Positions 1 through 9,243 of a DNA stretch of 64,000 bases are shown one piece after another; positions within the stretch are counted from its first letter, which is position 1; each line of letters starts with the position of its first letter. A program made the position numbers and the translations under genes. Source of the stretch: Thalassoglobus sp. JC818 (lineage in GTDB: Bacteria; Planctomycetota; Planctomycetia; Planctomycetales; Planctomycetaceae); the NCBI RefSeq assembly GCF_040717535.1, contig NZ_JBFEFI010000003.1, positions 1 to 64,000 of the forward strand, read 5' to 3'. The notes under the pieces were generated by a model. The model was not told where the DNA came from. It saw only the letters and a program-made list of their open reading frames with translations, and ran no database searches.

Positions 1-1332
1 GACCGCTTCTAGATCAACTGTAGCGTTATAAATGAGGGACTCAGGGGTCGAGAACAGGTACCGCATATTGTAAGTGTTTAGTCCAATTCCAGCGTTGAGA
101 CCGAATGAAGGATAGAATCGTGCCCGTGCAACTTTCACATCGAGTCCGGCGGCAGCGACCTCTCGTTCAGCCTGGCGGATATCCGCGCGGTTCCGCAGCA
201 ATTCCGATGGAAGCCCGGCATCGAGTGCGTACAAGTTCAGGTCAACGAATTCTACAGAAGGTCGATCAATCGGCTGTGGATAGCGTCCGAGAAGGAAGTT
301 GATTCGGTTTTCAACTTCAATGATCTCTTGTTGAATGATGAGGCGTTCACTTTGATTCTTGCGCACTTCCGCCTGGAAACGTTGGACGGCCAATTCAGTT
401 CCGCGTCCGGCTTCCTTTTTGGACTCCGCGATCTCGAGACTTTTCTCTTGAATCTCGATTGTCTTTTCGAGTGTCACCAGTCGACTGTCGAGAGAGAGCA
501 GTTCGTAATAGTTCTCTGCCACTTCTGCGACGAGACGCGTCACGATATAGCAACGTCCCTCTGCGGAACCGAGGTAACGCATGGCTGCGGCGTCTTCAGC
601 ATTCCGCAGCTTGTGCCAGACATCCAATTCCCAGGAGATATTCGCAGCAGCCAGGAAGTCAGGCAGCGGTTCGGGGAATCGTCTTCCAGGAGCGATTTCT
701 AGTTGTTCTTCCACAGCACCGGCTCGAGAGTAGCGACTCGGATTCTCCAACCCAGCTCCACCGCCGAGAGTGACGAATGGCAGGTATTCCCCGCTTCGGG
801 CTTCGACTTCATTGTTCGCAATTTGAATTTCTTCTGCGAGGATGCGAAGTTCCTGGTTACCTGCAAGTGCCTGATGAATCAAAGTCAGCAGGTGATGGTC
901 GTCAAAGAACACGCTTGTCGGAATGTATGCTGAGTTTTCGAAGACCAACACTTCAGGCTCGTCGTCTTCCACAGGAGGTGGAATGAACGCATGGAGTGCT
1001 TCTTCACCGATCTCACTCTCTTCTACTAAAGCTTCAGTAGGAGTTGGAGCGTAGTTCGTCAGTTGAATGATCTCATTCGCCGTCTCTTCGCTTGTTGTCG
1101 TACTTTCTGCCTCGATTTCGTCGTTTGAGTTTTCATGAGCCAGTTCTTGTTTGCGTGAGAGAACTCCGCTTGTCCAACTGTAGAACTGCGGCATCTGTGG
1201 CCCCGGAAGAGCACCGCGATGATTTGGAATACCGCACCCTGAAGTAACGACCAACGATCCGCAAACAATGGCGCTGAAGACCTTCGACTTTGTGGCCTGG
1301 ATACGTGATCCGATTTCGTAAAGGTTGCTCAT
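1..1332 (-). CDS. TolC/OprM-like outer-membrane efflux lipoprotein (partial)
   Basis: Outer-membrane channel of a tripartite RND efflux pump; it would carry substrate from the periplasm to the outside. The 3' end is cut by the window edge, leaving 444 codons. The N-terminus is a lipoprotein signal with lipobox VTSGC (Cys33), followed by an acidic, low-complexity linker to about residue 100. The rest is typical of the family: long alpha-helical hairpins rich in Glu/Gln/Arg and a second-repeat motif beginning LRNRADIRQAERELEAAG near residue 400. It is the last gene of a minus-strand cluster after the adaptor (5344-6588) and the RND pump (1678-5139), which supports the role. Family call is firm; the substrate is unknown. 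Confidence 0.9.
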   Translation of the reverse strand, partial: MSNLYEIGSRIQATKSKVFSAIVCGSLVVTSGCGIPNHRGALPGPQMPQFYSWTSGVLSRKQELAHENSNDEIEAESTTTSEETANEIIQLTNYAPTPTEALVEESEIGEEALHAFIPPPVEDDEPEVLVFENSAYIPTSVFFDDHHLLTLIHQALAGNQELRILAEEIQIANNEVEARSGEYLPFVTLGGGAGLENPSRYSRAGAVEEQLEIAPGRRFPEPLPDFLAAANISWELDVWHKLRNAEDAAAMRYLGSAEGRCYIVTRLVAEVAENYYELLSLDSRLVTLEKTIEIQEKSLEIAESKKEAGRGTELAVQRFQAEVRKNQSERLIIQQEIIEVENRINFLLGRYPQPIDRPSVEFVDLNLYALDAGLPSELLRNRADIRQAEREVAAAGLDVKVARARFYPSFGLNAGIGLNTYNMRYLFSTPESLIYNATVDLEAV

Positions 1333-1677
1333 GACCGTCCCTGATGAATTTTTGTCATCTTGACACACCCACTGGCACACTCTGTTTGTGAGGTCACCCT
1401 CGGGCGTCAGTACTCAGCATCGCATGCAGCGGCTGGTAGTGTGTGTATCGTCCAGCGGGACAGTGAGCGTTTTAAGCATCATTTGAGTTGAACGGCCTGT
1501 GCAAACATTTGCAGAAACAGGGTTCGGAATCGATGGAATGTGAGGGCTGTAGCGATTGCGGGAAGAGTGAGGAGCTATCGTCTTACGGTAACGCGGTTTC
1601 GAGACTGTTTGTCTGCGCAATGAGAGCACACGTTTCATCGCATAAAATTACTTGCGAGAAGCGACAATGTACGACGG
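1333..1677. other. intergenic, pump to outer-membrane channel
   Basis: About 345 bases between the RND pump stop and the outer-membrane protein start. No convincing gene, hairpin terminator or repeat was seen. The gap is long for an operon, so the channel gene could have its own promoter. Confidence 0.4.
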
Positions 1678-4600
1678 TCAATGGCTCGAACTGGTGTGGA
1701 GAGTCTCGCCCTGTTCCGGAATTTCACTCAGTGGCTGGTCGTGTTCATCGCGAATGAGCGAGCGACCGTCAGCGAGTTGTGCGAAGAGGTAGTAGAGCCC
1801 CGGGATAATGAAGACCCCAACGAGCGTTCCTAACAGCATCCCGCCGATAGCTGTTGTGCCGATCGTACGGTTTCCGATGGCACCAGGTCCCGTGGCTCGA
1901 ATGAGTGGAATCAGGCCGACGATGAAGGCGAAAGAGGTCATCAAAATCGGTCGGAAGCGGAGTCGTCCCCCTTCAATTCCAGCATCCTTAATGGAGTGCC
2001 CCTGTTGACGACGTTGGACAGCGAATTCAATGATCAGGATCGCGTTCTTTCCGAGTAGACCGACCAGCATGACTAACGCGATTTGGCAATAAACGTCGTT
2101 GGCCAATCCCATCGCTTTTAAGAACAAGAACGAGCCAAAGATTCCGATCGGGAGCGAAGTGATCATGGCAAGTGGGATGATGAAACTTTCATACTGTCCG
2201 ACCAGAACCATGTAGACGAACACGACCACAATCAGGAAAATGAAGATCGCCGTGTTTCCTGCTTTCGCCTCGTCGTACGCCAGACCCTGCCAGTCAATAT
2301 CGTAGCCATTCGGAAGAGTTTGAGCAGCGACTTCTTTGACTGCATCGATCGCTTCGCCACTACTATATCCCTTCGCAGGTGCTCCTTGAATCGGAGCGGT
2401 TAAATACAAGTTGTACCGACTGATCTCGTTCAGTCCCTGCTTCTTCTCGAGTTTCATGAACGAGGAGTAAGGGACCATCTCTCCACGATCGTTCTTGACG
2501 AACATGTTGTCGAGGTCTTCGGGGTAGCGTCGAAACTCTGGAGCGGCTTGGACATAGACTTTGTAGAACTGTCCGAAGCGGACGAAACCCTGCTCCCAGG
2601 TACTTCCGATGGTAATGGACAGATTGTCCATCGCATCTTTGATTGAAACTCCCTTTTGCATGGCGACGTCATTATCGATCAACACTTCATACTGCGGGTA
2701 GTTGTTCGCGAAAAACGTAAACAGCCCTTTAAGTTCCTTTCGCTTGCCGAGTTCCTCCATGAAATTATCAACGATAGCGCCGAAAGCCTCGTAGTCTCCG
2801 CTGTTGGTTTTGTCGAGCAGATTGACGGAAAAGCCTCCAGCTGCCCCAAAGCCAGGGACTGCAGGTGGCTCGAAGAATTCCAACTTGACATTTGCGATTT
2901 CGGTTCCACGTTCTTCAAGTTTTTCAATCAGTTGTTTGGAAGTCGCCTGACGCTCTGCCCAAGGCTTGAGATTGATAAGACACGTGCCAGCGTTGGAGCC
3001 TCGACCTTCAGTGAGAACCTCGTATCCAGCAACAGAAGAGACGGAGGCAACTTCGTCCAGCTCTTTGCAAATGGCCTGAAGCTCGTGGCACTTCGCGTTT
3101 GTATATTCCAGCGTTGACCCAGGTGGTGTCTGGACCACTCCATAGATCATTCCCTGATCTTCCTGCGGAATGAACGCGGACGGAAGGACTTGATTCACCA
3201 CGAGGATGCCGTAACCAAAGACACCGACGACGATCATTGTGAGCAGTCGACGCATGATGATCTTGCTCACGATCCAGGAGTAAACGCCTGTGATCCTTTC
3301 TACAAACTGGTCGAACACATGCAAAAACATCCCCAGCGGTCCACGAACCTTTCGACTTCCGGAACTTCCCGAAAATGCAGCCCGAAACGTTAATGCTGCG
3401 AACAACGAGGTAATCCCGACGATGACCCGCTCTCGGAATTCGGTAAGGTGGACTTGTTCAGAGATGACTTCATGTACGATTTCGACATGCAATAAATAGT
3501 AGACACCAACTCCGACAGCTCCTCCAAGCAAGATACAGAGCAGACCTCGCAATAGAAATGAGTACTTGCCGAGCATTCGATTCATGACACGGTTGAGGAA
3601 CGCGATCACTCCCCGGGATTGCGGTCCAGCGCCATGTGGTTTCAGAATCATCGCGCACAGCACAGGGGTGAGTGTCAGTGCCACCACGCCCGAAATGACG
3701 ATCGAAATAGCCATAGTGAGTGCGAACTGTCGGTAGAACACTCCAACAGGCCCTGTCATGAAGGTCACGGGAATGAACACTGCGACCATCACGAGTGTGA
3801 TGGCAATAATCGCACCGCTGATTTCCTGAACAACTTCCTGTGTGGCTTTGTACGGGCTCAGATGTTTTGCATGCATCTTCTCATGAACTGCTTCAACCAC
3901 CACGATTGCATCGTCGACCACCACGCCGATCGCCAATACCAGCGCGAACAGAGTGATCAAGTTGACGGACATGCCCAGCATCAGCATAAAGAAAAACGTT
4001 CCAATCAACGAGACCGGGACAGCAAGCGTTGGAATCAACGTGCTGCGTACATCTCCCAGGAATAGCAACACCACCAGCGAAACGAGAATGAATGCTTCGA
4101 AGAGTGTATGCAGCACCTTCTCGATGGAGGCATCCAGGAATTTGGACACGTCGTAAGTGACTGCGTAGTCCATTCCAGGCGGGAACGTCTTCTCCTTGAT
4201 TTCCTCCACTTTCTCCTTGATTTTTTCAATCACCTCAGCGGCATTTGATCCAGGTGTTTGCTTCAGAACAATGGCAGCTGCCGGCAAACCATCAATGTCA
4301 GAATACAAGTCATAGAATGACGATCCCAAAGAGACATTCGCCACATCTCCGAGTCTTAAGATTTCTCCTTCGGAGTTCGCCTTGAGAATGATTTGCTCGT
4401 ATTGCTCCGGAGTGTAGTAGCGGCCGATCCAGGTTAGGACATACTCAAGTGTTTGAGAGGTCTGTCCGGTCGCCTGCCCAAGCCGCCCCGGTGTTCCGAT
4501 CATGCTTTGTTCAGCGAGCGCTTCCATCACATCTTCAGAACTCACTTTGTAAGCACGCATGCGATCCAGATCGAGCTCAACACGCATGGCGTAGGCCCGG

Positions 4601-5139
4601 TTCCCCAGGATTGAAGCTTGGCCCACTCCGGGGATGCGTTTGATCTCGTTCAGGACATTGACCGTCGCGTAGTTGTACAGAAAATTCTGGTCGACATCGG
4701 GATCTGTGCTAAAAATGTTTAGGTACATCAGCATGCTCGTCATGTTTTGCATGACGATAATTCCTTCACGTTCCACAATCGGGGGCAAGTTGTTTTTAAC
4801 GGACTGCACCCGGTTGTTCACGTTCATGACTGCCACGTTGGGGTCCGTGCCAGGTTCGAAGATGACCTGAATGGAACCTTCACCCGCGCTCGTTGCGTCG
4901 CCAATCATGTATCGCATGTTGGGAACGCCGTTGATTGCCTGCTCGAGAATCACCATCGTGGACTCGATCAGAATTTTTGCACTGGCTCCCGGATACGAAA
5001 CCGAGACTCGTACACTCGGTGGGGCCACGGAAGGAAACTGTGACACCGGAAGAACGTTGATCGCTAATCCTCCCATGAAGAGAATCAGCAAGGAGATGAC
5101 AATCGCGAGTGCGGGGCGGTGAAGAAATTTAGCAAACAT
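1678..5139 (-). CDS. RND multidrug efflux transporter, HAE-1 (AcrB) type
   Basis: Inner-membrane proton-driven pump of a tripartite efflux system. The start matches AcrB-like proteins: TM1, then PVSQFPSVAPPSVRVSVSYP. The proton-relay pair is present as D409-D410 in IGVVVDDAIVVVEA, close to AcrB D407/D408, and the second-half motif GLLGKNAILIIEF supplies the conserved Lys. At 1153 residues it is about 100 longer than AcrB. The extra length lies in the centre (about residues 515-605), where the linker joining the two halves seems to occur twice, each copy followed by a hydrophobic stretch. The sequence suits organic substrates (HAE-1) rather than heavy-metal (HME) pumps. The upstream adaptor gene ends 204 bases before this start. 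Confidence 0.95.
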   Translation of the reverse strand: MFAKFLHRPALAIVISLLILFMGGLAINVLPVSQFPSVAPPSVRVSVSYPGASAKILIESTMVILEQAINGVPNMRYMIGDATSAGEGSIQVIFEPGTDPNVAVMNVNNRVQSVKNNLPPIVEREGIIVMQNMTSMLMYLNIFSTDPDVDQNFLYNYATVNVLNEIKRIPGVGQASILGNRAYAMRVELDLDRMRAYKVSSEDVMEALAEQSMIGTPGRLGQATGQTSQTLEYVLTWIGRYYTPEQYEQIILKANSEGEILRLGDVANVSLGSSFYDLYSDIDGLPAAAIVLKQTPGSNAAEVIEKIKEKVEEIKEKTFPPGMDYAVTYDVSKFLDASIEKVLHTLFEAFILVSLVVLLFLGDVRSTLIPTLAVPVSLIGTFFFMLMLGMSVNLITLFALVLAIGVVVDDAIVVVEAVHEKMHAKHLSPYKATQEVVQEISGAIIAITLVMVAVFIPVTFMTGPVGVFYRQFALTMAISIVISGVVALTLTPVLCAMILKPHGAGPQSRGVIAFLNRVMNRMLGKYSFLLRGLLCILLGGAVGVGVYYLLHVEIVHEVISEQVHLTEFRERVIVGITSLFAALTFRAAFSGSSGSRKVRGPLGMFLHVFDQFVERITGVYSWIVSKIIMRRLLTMIVVGVFGYGILVVNQVLPSAFIPQEDQGMIYGVVQTPPGSTLEYTNAKCHELQAICKELDEVASVSSVAGYEVLTEGRGSNAGTCLINLKPWAERQATSKQLIEKLEERGTEIANVKLEFFEPPAVPGFGAAGGFSVNLLDKTNSGDYEAFGAIVDNFMEELGKRKELKGLFTFFANNYPQYEVLIDNDVAMQKGVSIKDAMDNLSITIGSTWEQGFVRFGQFYKVYVQAAPEFRRYPEDLDNMFVKNDRGEMVPYSSFMKLEKKQGLNEISRYNLYLTAPIQGAPAKGYSSGEAIDAVKEVAAQTLPNGYDIDWQGLAYDEAKAGNTAIFIFLIVVVFVYMVLVGQYESFIIPLAMITSLPIGIFGSFLFLKAMGLANDVYCQIALVMLVGLLGKNAILIIEFAVQRRQQGHSIKDAGIEGGRLRFRPILMTSFAFIVGLIPLIRATGPGAIGNRTIGTTAIGGMLLGTLVGVFIIPGLYYLFAQLADGRSLIRDEHDQPLSEIPEQGETLHTSSSH

Positions 5140-5343
5140 AGATGTCTAACAAGTGACGTCAATGAAGAATGAGTGTCAGGTGTCCGCCGATGCGTTGCTC
5201 AAAGAATGAAGACCGAGACCATTCACTCGTGTAAGCTACGATTGCAACGAAGAAGATTGGCTGCTTGATCGCTAGTTTGATCAATGGATGGAATCGAATC
5301 GTTTGCTCTTGTTGAAGTCGAGCAAGCGTGCGATGGGACGACA

Positions 5344-6588
5344 TTACTCGGCGTGGTATTTTAGATCTGCCAGGACCTTTGCGGGGTCTTCGAATTCGTA
5401 CTCGACTTTATCGCCATCTCGCACTTGGCGAATCCCCTCGAGGATGATCTTGTCATTTACGCCGAGGCCTTCTTTGACGAGAAAAATGTCATCCTTTTCG
5501 TTCTGAATGACAATCTCTCGCTGGTGAACTATGTTGTCATCACCAACGACGTACGCATACTTCTTGGCGAGAATCTCAAACGTGGCACGTTGAGGAATGA
5601 CGACGGCATTCTCCGCTACTCGATTGATCAAGATCGTTCCGGTCTGTCCATGCCGCAATAGGCCATCCGGATTGGTGAAATCCGCACGGAAAGCGATATT
5701 CCCCGTTTCGTTATTGAAGTCTGCTTCGATGGCACCAATTGTCCCAGCATGTTCGAAGATCTCATGGTTGGCCAGTTTCAGCTGGACATCAAGATTTTGC
5801 TGTTCAGGGTCGTTCTGGATGGCTTTCTGGTATTCCAGATAGCGAACTTCCGGGACATTGAAATAGACCCACATCACATGGTTGTCAGACAACGTTGTCA
5901 GCATGGCTCCCTCTTCGATGAGGCTTCCTTGCTGTTCATGCAACCGGTCAATAATTCCATCGAATGGAGCTTTGATATCAGCAAAGTTGAGCTCGGCTTT
6001 AGCCAGATCGACCTTGGCTTGTGCCTTGTCCAGCTTGGCTTTGGCAAGCTTCAGTTCTTGGACTGACACAATTTCCTGATCGACCAGCTTCTTGGTATTG
6101 TCGTACTCCACCTGAGCGAGTTCAGCTTCTGCGACATCAGCAGCAAGTCGGGCTTCATAAAGTGTCGGCAGGATGTGGAACATGTGATCCCCCTCCTTAA
6201 CTTCTTGCCCTTCGTTGACTTTGATTTCTTTCAGATAGCCACCTTCCAGTGCACAGACTTCGATGTGGCGACGCGAATGGATTTGGCCGACATACTGACG
6301 TGTCAGTGTGACGTCCTGCTGAATTGGGCTCGTCACAACAATTTTGTGAATGGCATGATGTTCACCCTCTGCGTGCGCAGCTTCGGTATGCTCTTCCGCG
6401 ACATGACTTTCAGAGTGTTCACTTGAGTTGTGCTCTTCCTCTGCATGTTCGTCTGATCCTTGAAGCCCCAACATCGAACCTAACTGTTGAGTGACGGACT
6501 GCTGAACGTTGCTGGTTGCTGAAAGGGCAAGTGAGGCAATGGCGACTGTGGCCAGAAGGATAAGACGCATCGTGATCTTTACTGACAT
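5344..6588 (-). CDS. RND efflux periplasmic adaptor (membrane fusion protein)
   Basis: Links the inner-membrane pump to the outer-membrane channel. An N-terminal signal sequence (hydrophobic core about residues 8-24; an alternative ATG lies six codons in, at 6570) is followed by an unusual His/Glu-rich stretch at about residues 45-82 with nine His. The conserved adaptor core then begins: barrel-sandwich motif with VNEGQEVKEGDHMFHI, a helical hairpin rich in Ala/Lys/Glu (KLAKAKLDKAQAKVDLAKAE), the returning lipoyl half (IKAPFDGIIDRL), then beta-barrel and membrane-proximal domains. Length (414) is normal. First gene of the efflux operon. The His-rich segment resembles metal-binding linkers but could be only a flexible spacer. 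Confidence 0.95.
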   Translation of the reverse strand: MSVKITMRLILLATVAIASLALSATSNVQQSVTQQLGSMLGLQGSDEHAEEEHNSSEHSESHVAEEHTEAAHAEGEHHAIHKIVVTSPIQQDVTLTRQYVGQIHSRRHIEVCALEGGYLKEIKVNEGQEVKEGDHMFHILPTLYEARLAADVAEAELAQVEYDNTKKLVDQEIVSVQELKLAKAKLDKAQAKVDLAKAELNFADIKAPFDGIIDRLHEQQGSLIEEGAMLTTLSDNHVMWVYFNVPEVRYLEYQKAIQNDPEQQNLDVQLKLANHEIFEHAGTIGAIEADFNNETGNIAFRADFTNPDGLLRHGQTGTILINRVAENAVVIPQRATFEILAKKYAYVVGDDNIVHQREIVIQNEKDDIFLVKEGLGVNDKIILEGIRQVRDGDKVEYEFEDPAKVLADLKYHAE

Positions 6589-7360
6589 AATGGAAGGGAT
6601 TGAAGGGAAGGAGGATCAAATTCCGGCGCAACAGGAGACTGCGCGGTCATCGCAGGCTGCAATGTTCTTGGCGAGCGAACATGGATTCACCATGTGTGAT
6701 GTCAATTAGCACGAAGCATGCCAAGACGCCATTCGTGTAATCGCAAATTGACTGACTTCAGCGTCTCAAGCTTGCGAAATAGATTTCAACGAATGCGAAT
6801 TCCTCGAGTGAACCGCGACAGTCTGCAAGTTCTTTCACGATGTCTGCAAATTCTCGCAGATCACCACACAGCCGCAACAGAACGCTCCCAACAGAATTTG
6901 ATCGCGATATCGGCTCCCAGCAGAATCCACTTTCTCTTCCGACTGTGCCTCATGCTTGAGTAGTTTGTGGGAAGCGTCGCAGGGTTGTAGTCAGGGCATC
7001 AGTATCGGAATTTCAAGATCTCAGACTGATTGTGTTGCTCACACAGTTATGAGATTAGAGATCTTCCTGTAATCAATTTTAAAACTTGGTTCGGGAGTCT
7101 TGGTTTCAGCGGATGATTGGACAGACTCCGTGACGCCTTCACGAGTGGAGGTGAAAACGATTCGTAAGAAGATGGGAATAGATTGGAATTAGAAGTTGTT
7201 GATTTCCCTTCCCGTTCAATATTCCGCTCCACAAGCGTCAGTGAAACATGGAGTTATAGTCGGTGGAGAAAGCGACTAATCTGTAAGAAGTGTCACTACT
7301 ACAGACTGTGGCACGCCAACGCTGAGCTTCTACAACCGCTGCAGTTCACCGGATCGTGCT
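6589..7360. other. intergenic upstream of efflux operon
   Basis: About 770 bases between the adaptor start and the stop of the next minus-strand gene. Only short unconvincing reading frames are present. It should hold the efflux operon promoter. A pair of near-identical 13-mers lies at 6822-6834 and 6842-6854. Confidence 0.4.
6822..6854. repeat. pair of 13-bp direct repeats, 20-bp period
   Basis: GTCTGCAAGTTCT at 6822-6834 and GTCTGCAAATTCT at 6842-6854 differ at one base and start 20 bases apart, about two DNA helical turns. They lie about 235-265 bases upstream of the adaptor start. They could be tandem half-sites for a regulator; chance cannot be excluded. Confidence 0.35.
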
Positions 7361-7651
7361 TTAGTTTCGTCTGACTCTGGCCATCTGGACCTCATGGATG
7401 TCGCATAGAAGGTCTGCACTGCCGAGGATGATCCAGATGCCGCAGAGATTTAAAAATGAGGCGGCAATTGAGCAGAGTAGAGCAAGTGCTTGAAGTGGTT
7501 CGAGTCGCTGCTCGATCGGTCGTTGCTCGTTGGTGAAGACTACCCAGCAGACAAACAGGATCCAGGCGGCTGTCGATGATACGCTGATGAATTTGAATGC
7601 ACTGATACTGAATCGAGTTGATTGGCGTCGTCGTCTCGCCTGTTCAAGCAT
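7361..7651 (-). CDS. small two-helix membrane protein, unknown function
   Basis: A 96-residue protein with a basic N-terminus (MLEQARRRRQS) and two hydrophobic stretches at about residues 27-41 and 53-77, separated by a polar loop. No family recognised. The composition (positive start, two plausible TM helices, basic end) is more protein-like than other short frames in this region, but there is no strong ribosome binding site and no operon partner. It may be a real small inner-membrane protein or a chance frame. Confidence 0.4.
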   Translation of the reverse strand: MLEQARRRRQSTRFSISAFKFISVSSTAAWILFVCWVVFTNEQRPIEQRLEPLQALALLCSIAASFLNLCGIWIILGSADLLCDIHEVQMARVRRN

Positions 7652-8135
7652 GGTCGCTGCTCTCTACATTGTCTAAATCGTGTTAGTGGTGAACTCGTTC
7701 CGTCATGAAGCTGACTGAACGCTCTTAACGACACAATCGAATGCCGCCCGGTCGGCATGGATGAGAAGCCCGCCCCTTCTGGTTTAGAGTAGCCGAATAC
7801 GTGTACGGATGACAAGTAATACTCGGCCATAAAATTCTTGAAGACGTAGTGCCTGAATCGGAGAAAGGCCCGATAAGTTTCCCCCAATTGCGGTAACGTT
7901 CTCGTCATTGTTTGTCATTCGGCTGGGACGGGGCATGACCATTCTTCCAACTCGCATCCGCGGATCTGCATTCGAACTGATCTACTTGTTGCTGGGCGCG
8001 ATTGATTTCATGGCGACAATGTGGACGTATCGGGGGCTTAATTGCTTGATCGTCAGTCGAGGAGCGAGAGAGGCTTCAGCGGTTTGCCTCGGAACTCGTT
8101 CGCATGTCAGGCAAGTTCGAGAAAGTAAGTTTCAA
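7652..8135. other. intergenic, no gene supported
   Basis: Separates two divergent genes. The downstream reading frame stays open back to 7908, but the upstream part (7908-8135) does not look like the conserved protein and homologues begin near the NRV motif at 8136. Nothing else seen. Confidence 0.4.
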
Positions 8136-8786
8136 ATGCCACTTCAGAATCGTGTGACGCCGGAAAGTGTGATTGAGGCTGTTTCGTCTCGTGGAATGTT
8201 TATGGGTAACCGTGGATGTCTTCACGGCAGTGAGCGAAATCTACTCAGGCAATTCTGTTCGGAGAAGCGATGGATCATTTGTGAAACAGAGTTTCGAGGT
8301 CGGCGACGGCCATTGATGGAGCCCGGCAAATATACGGAACTCTTCTTTCTCGATGAGGCGACCGCATTGGCGGCTGGGCATCGGCCTTGCGGTGAGTGTC
8401 GACGTGACCGATTCCGAGACTTCAAGATTGCCTGGACGCGTGGAAATTCGGAGCTGGGACTCAATGGCAAATGCGGGATCACTGAAGTAGATAAGCATCT
8501 CCACTTTGATCGTTTGACGAATGAGAGAACAAAGCGAACACATCAATGCAGACTCGGTGAATTGCCGGACGGAGTGTTTGTGCGATACTCAGCCAACGAG
8601 TCGCCGCATCTTTGGTTCGGTCACAAGCTGTTTCCGTGGTCTCATGAGGGATATCGAGCTCCGATCAGATGCGGTGCGAGTGAGTCCGTTGTCGTCTTGA
8701 CTCCTGCGTCGACGGTGAATGCGATGAGGGAAGGGTATTCACCGGTTGTTTCTCCATGTGTCGCTTCGTTCTTGAGTGACGAATAG
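8136..8786 (+). CDS. conserved uncharacterised protein with Ada-like Cys motif
   Basis: 216 residues from the ATG at 8136. From memory the protein matches an uncharacterised bacterial family whose members begin with an NRV.P..E motif followed by RGMFMGNRGCLHG, and carry WIICETEFRGRRR, FFLDEATALAAGHRPCGEC and LLPWSxEGY. The central FFLDEATALAAGHRPCGECRR resembles the second zinc-binding half of the Ada DNA-repair N-terminal domain (eAL.AG.RPCkrC), and an earlier Cys lies in WIICETEF, so metal binding is plausible. No enzymatic activity can be assigned. The frame extends upstream to 7908, but that part is not family-like. It is followed by the ars promoter. Confidence 0.75.
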   Translation: MPLQNRVTPESVIEAVSSRGMFMGNRGCLHGSERNLLRQFCSEKRWIICETEFRGRRRPLMEPGKYTELFFLDEATALAAGHRPCGECRRDRFRDFKIAWTRGNSELGLNGKCGITEVDKHLHFDRLTNERTKRTHQCRLGELPDGVFVRYSANESPHLWFGHKLFPWSHEGYRAPIRCGASESVVVLTPASTVNAMREGYSPVVSPCVASFLSDE

Positions 8787-8866
8787 CATCGGGATCTTCT
8801 TGAGGTGAGTTGGCTCGGAAAGTCTTGTTTCTGCTTTGTCGTGATTTGAGTAGGATTCGTTGGATG

Positions 8867-8895
8867 TTGACCAAGAAGTACGCCGATGATAATAT
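8867..8895 (+). promoter_or_regulatory. sigma-70-type promoter of the ars operon
   Basis: TTGACC (8867-8872) and TAATAT (8890-8895) are separated by exactly 17 bases. The -10 hexamer overlaps the duplicated 22-bp element at 8891. A start point about 7 bases below the -10 would be near 8902, at or just before the arsR initiation codon, implying a leaderless or nearly leaderless transcript. Confidence 0.6.
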
Positions 8896-8912
8896 GGCAA
8901 TATGACCATGAA
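8891..8912 (+). promoter_or_regulatory. ars duplicated element, copy 1 (candidate ArsR operator)
   Basis: A 22-bp sequence beginning AATATGGCAATATGACC and running through the arsR start codon at 8908. It matches copy 2 (9244-9265) at 21 of 22 positions. Overlap with the promoter -10 makes it a natural repressor site; ArsR proteins bind AT-rich sites of this size. The operator role is inference. Confidence 0.5.
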
Positions 8913-9228
8913 TGAAAAGGAACGAGCACGATACGAAGCCCGGGCGAAGATCGCGAAGGCGATGTCTCATCCGAGTCGGTTGCTGATGCTCGATCTACTA
9001 CAGAAAAAAGATATGTGCGTGGGGGATTTGACGAACGAAGTCGGATCGGATCAGTCGACGGTCTCCAAGCATCTGGCGGTGCTGAAAGATGTCGGGCTGG
9101 TGACGGTTCGCAAAGAAGGTTCGTTGAGTTACTACCAGCTGAAATGCGGCTGCCTGGACGGGTTCTTCTCGTGCCTGGAAACAATGCTGATGACAGATCT
9201 GTCGTCGCGGCAAGAAGCGATTCAATAA
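8908..9228 (+). CDS. arsR: ArsR/SmtB-family metalloregulator
   Basis: Winged-helix repressor that would release DNA on binding arsenite or a related metalloid. 106 residues from the ATG at 8908; the start is chosen because this codon sits at the same place in the duplicated element as the arsC start at 9261 (an in-frame ATG at 8902 is the alternative). Helix-turn-helix: VGDLTNEVGSDQSTVSKHLAVL, shown here in part as DQSTVSKHLAVL, then the wing VRKEGSLSYYQL. Candidate metal ligands are C37, C80, C82 and C89; the CGC near the C-terminus differs from the CVC of the E. coli-type site. First gene of the arsR-arsC-arsC-arsI operon. Confidence 0.9.
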   Translation: MNEKERARYEARAKIAKAMSHPSRLLMLDLLQKKDMCVGDLTNEVGSDQSTVSKHLAVLKDVGLVTVRKEGSLSYYQLKCGCLDGFFSCLETMLMTDLSSRQEAIQ

Positions 9229-9243
9229 AAATTTTTACCACCA

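Noticed and set aside
7540-7908. 122-codon minus-strand frame upstream of the small membrane protein
   Set aside because: No hydrophobic pattern or motif, overlaps the better candidate at 7361-7651.
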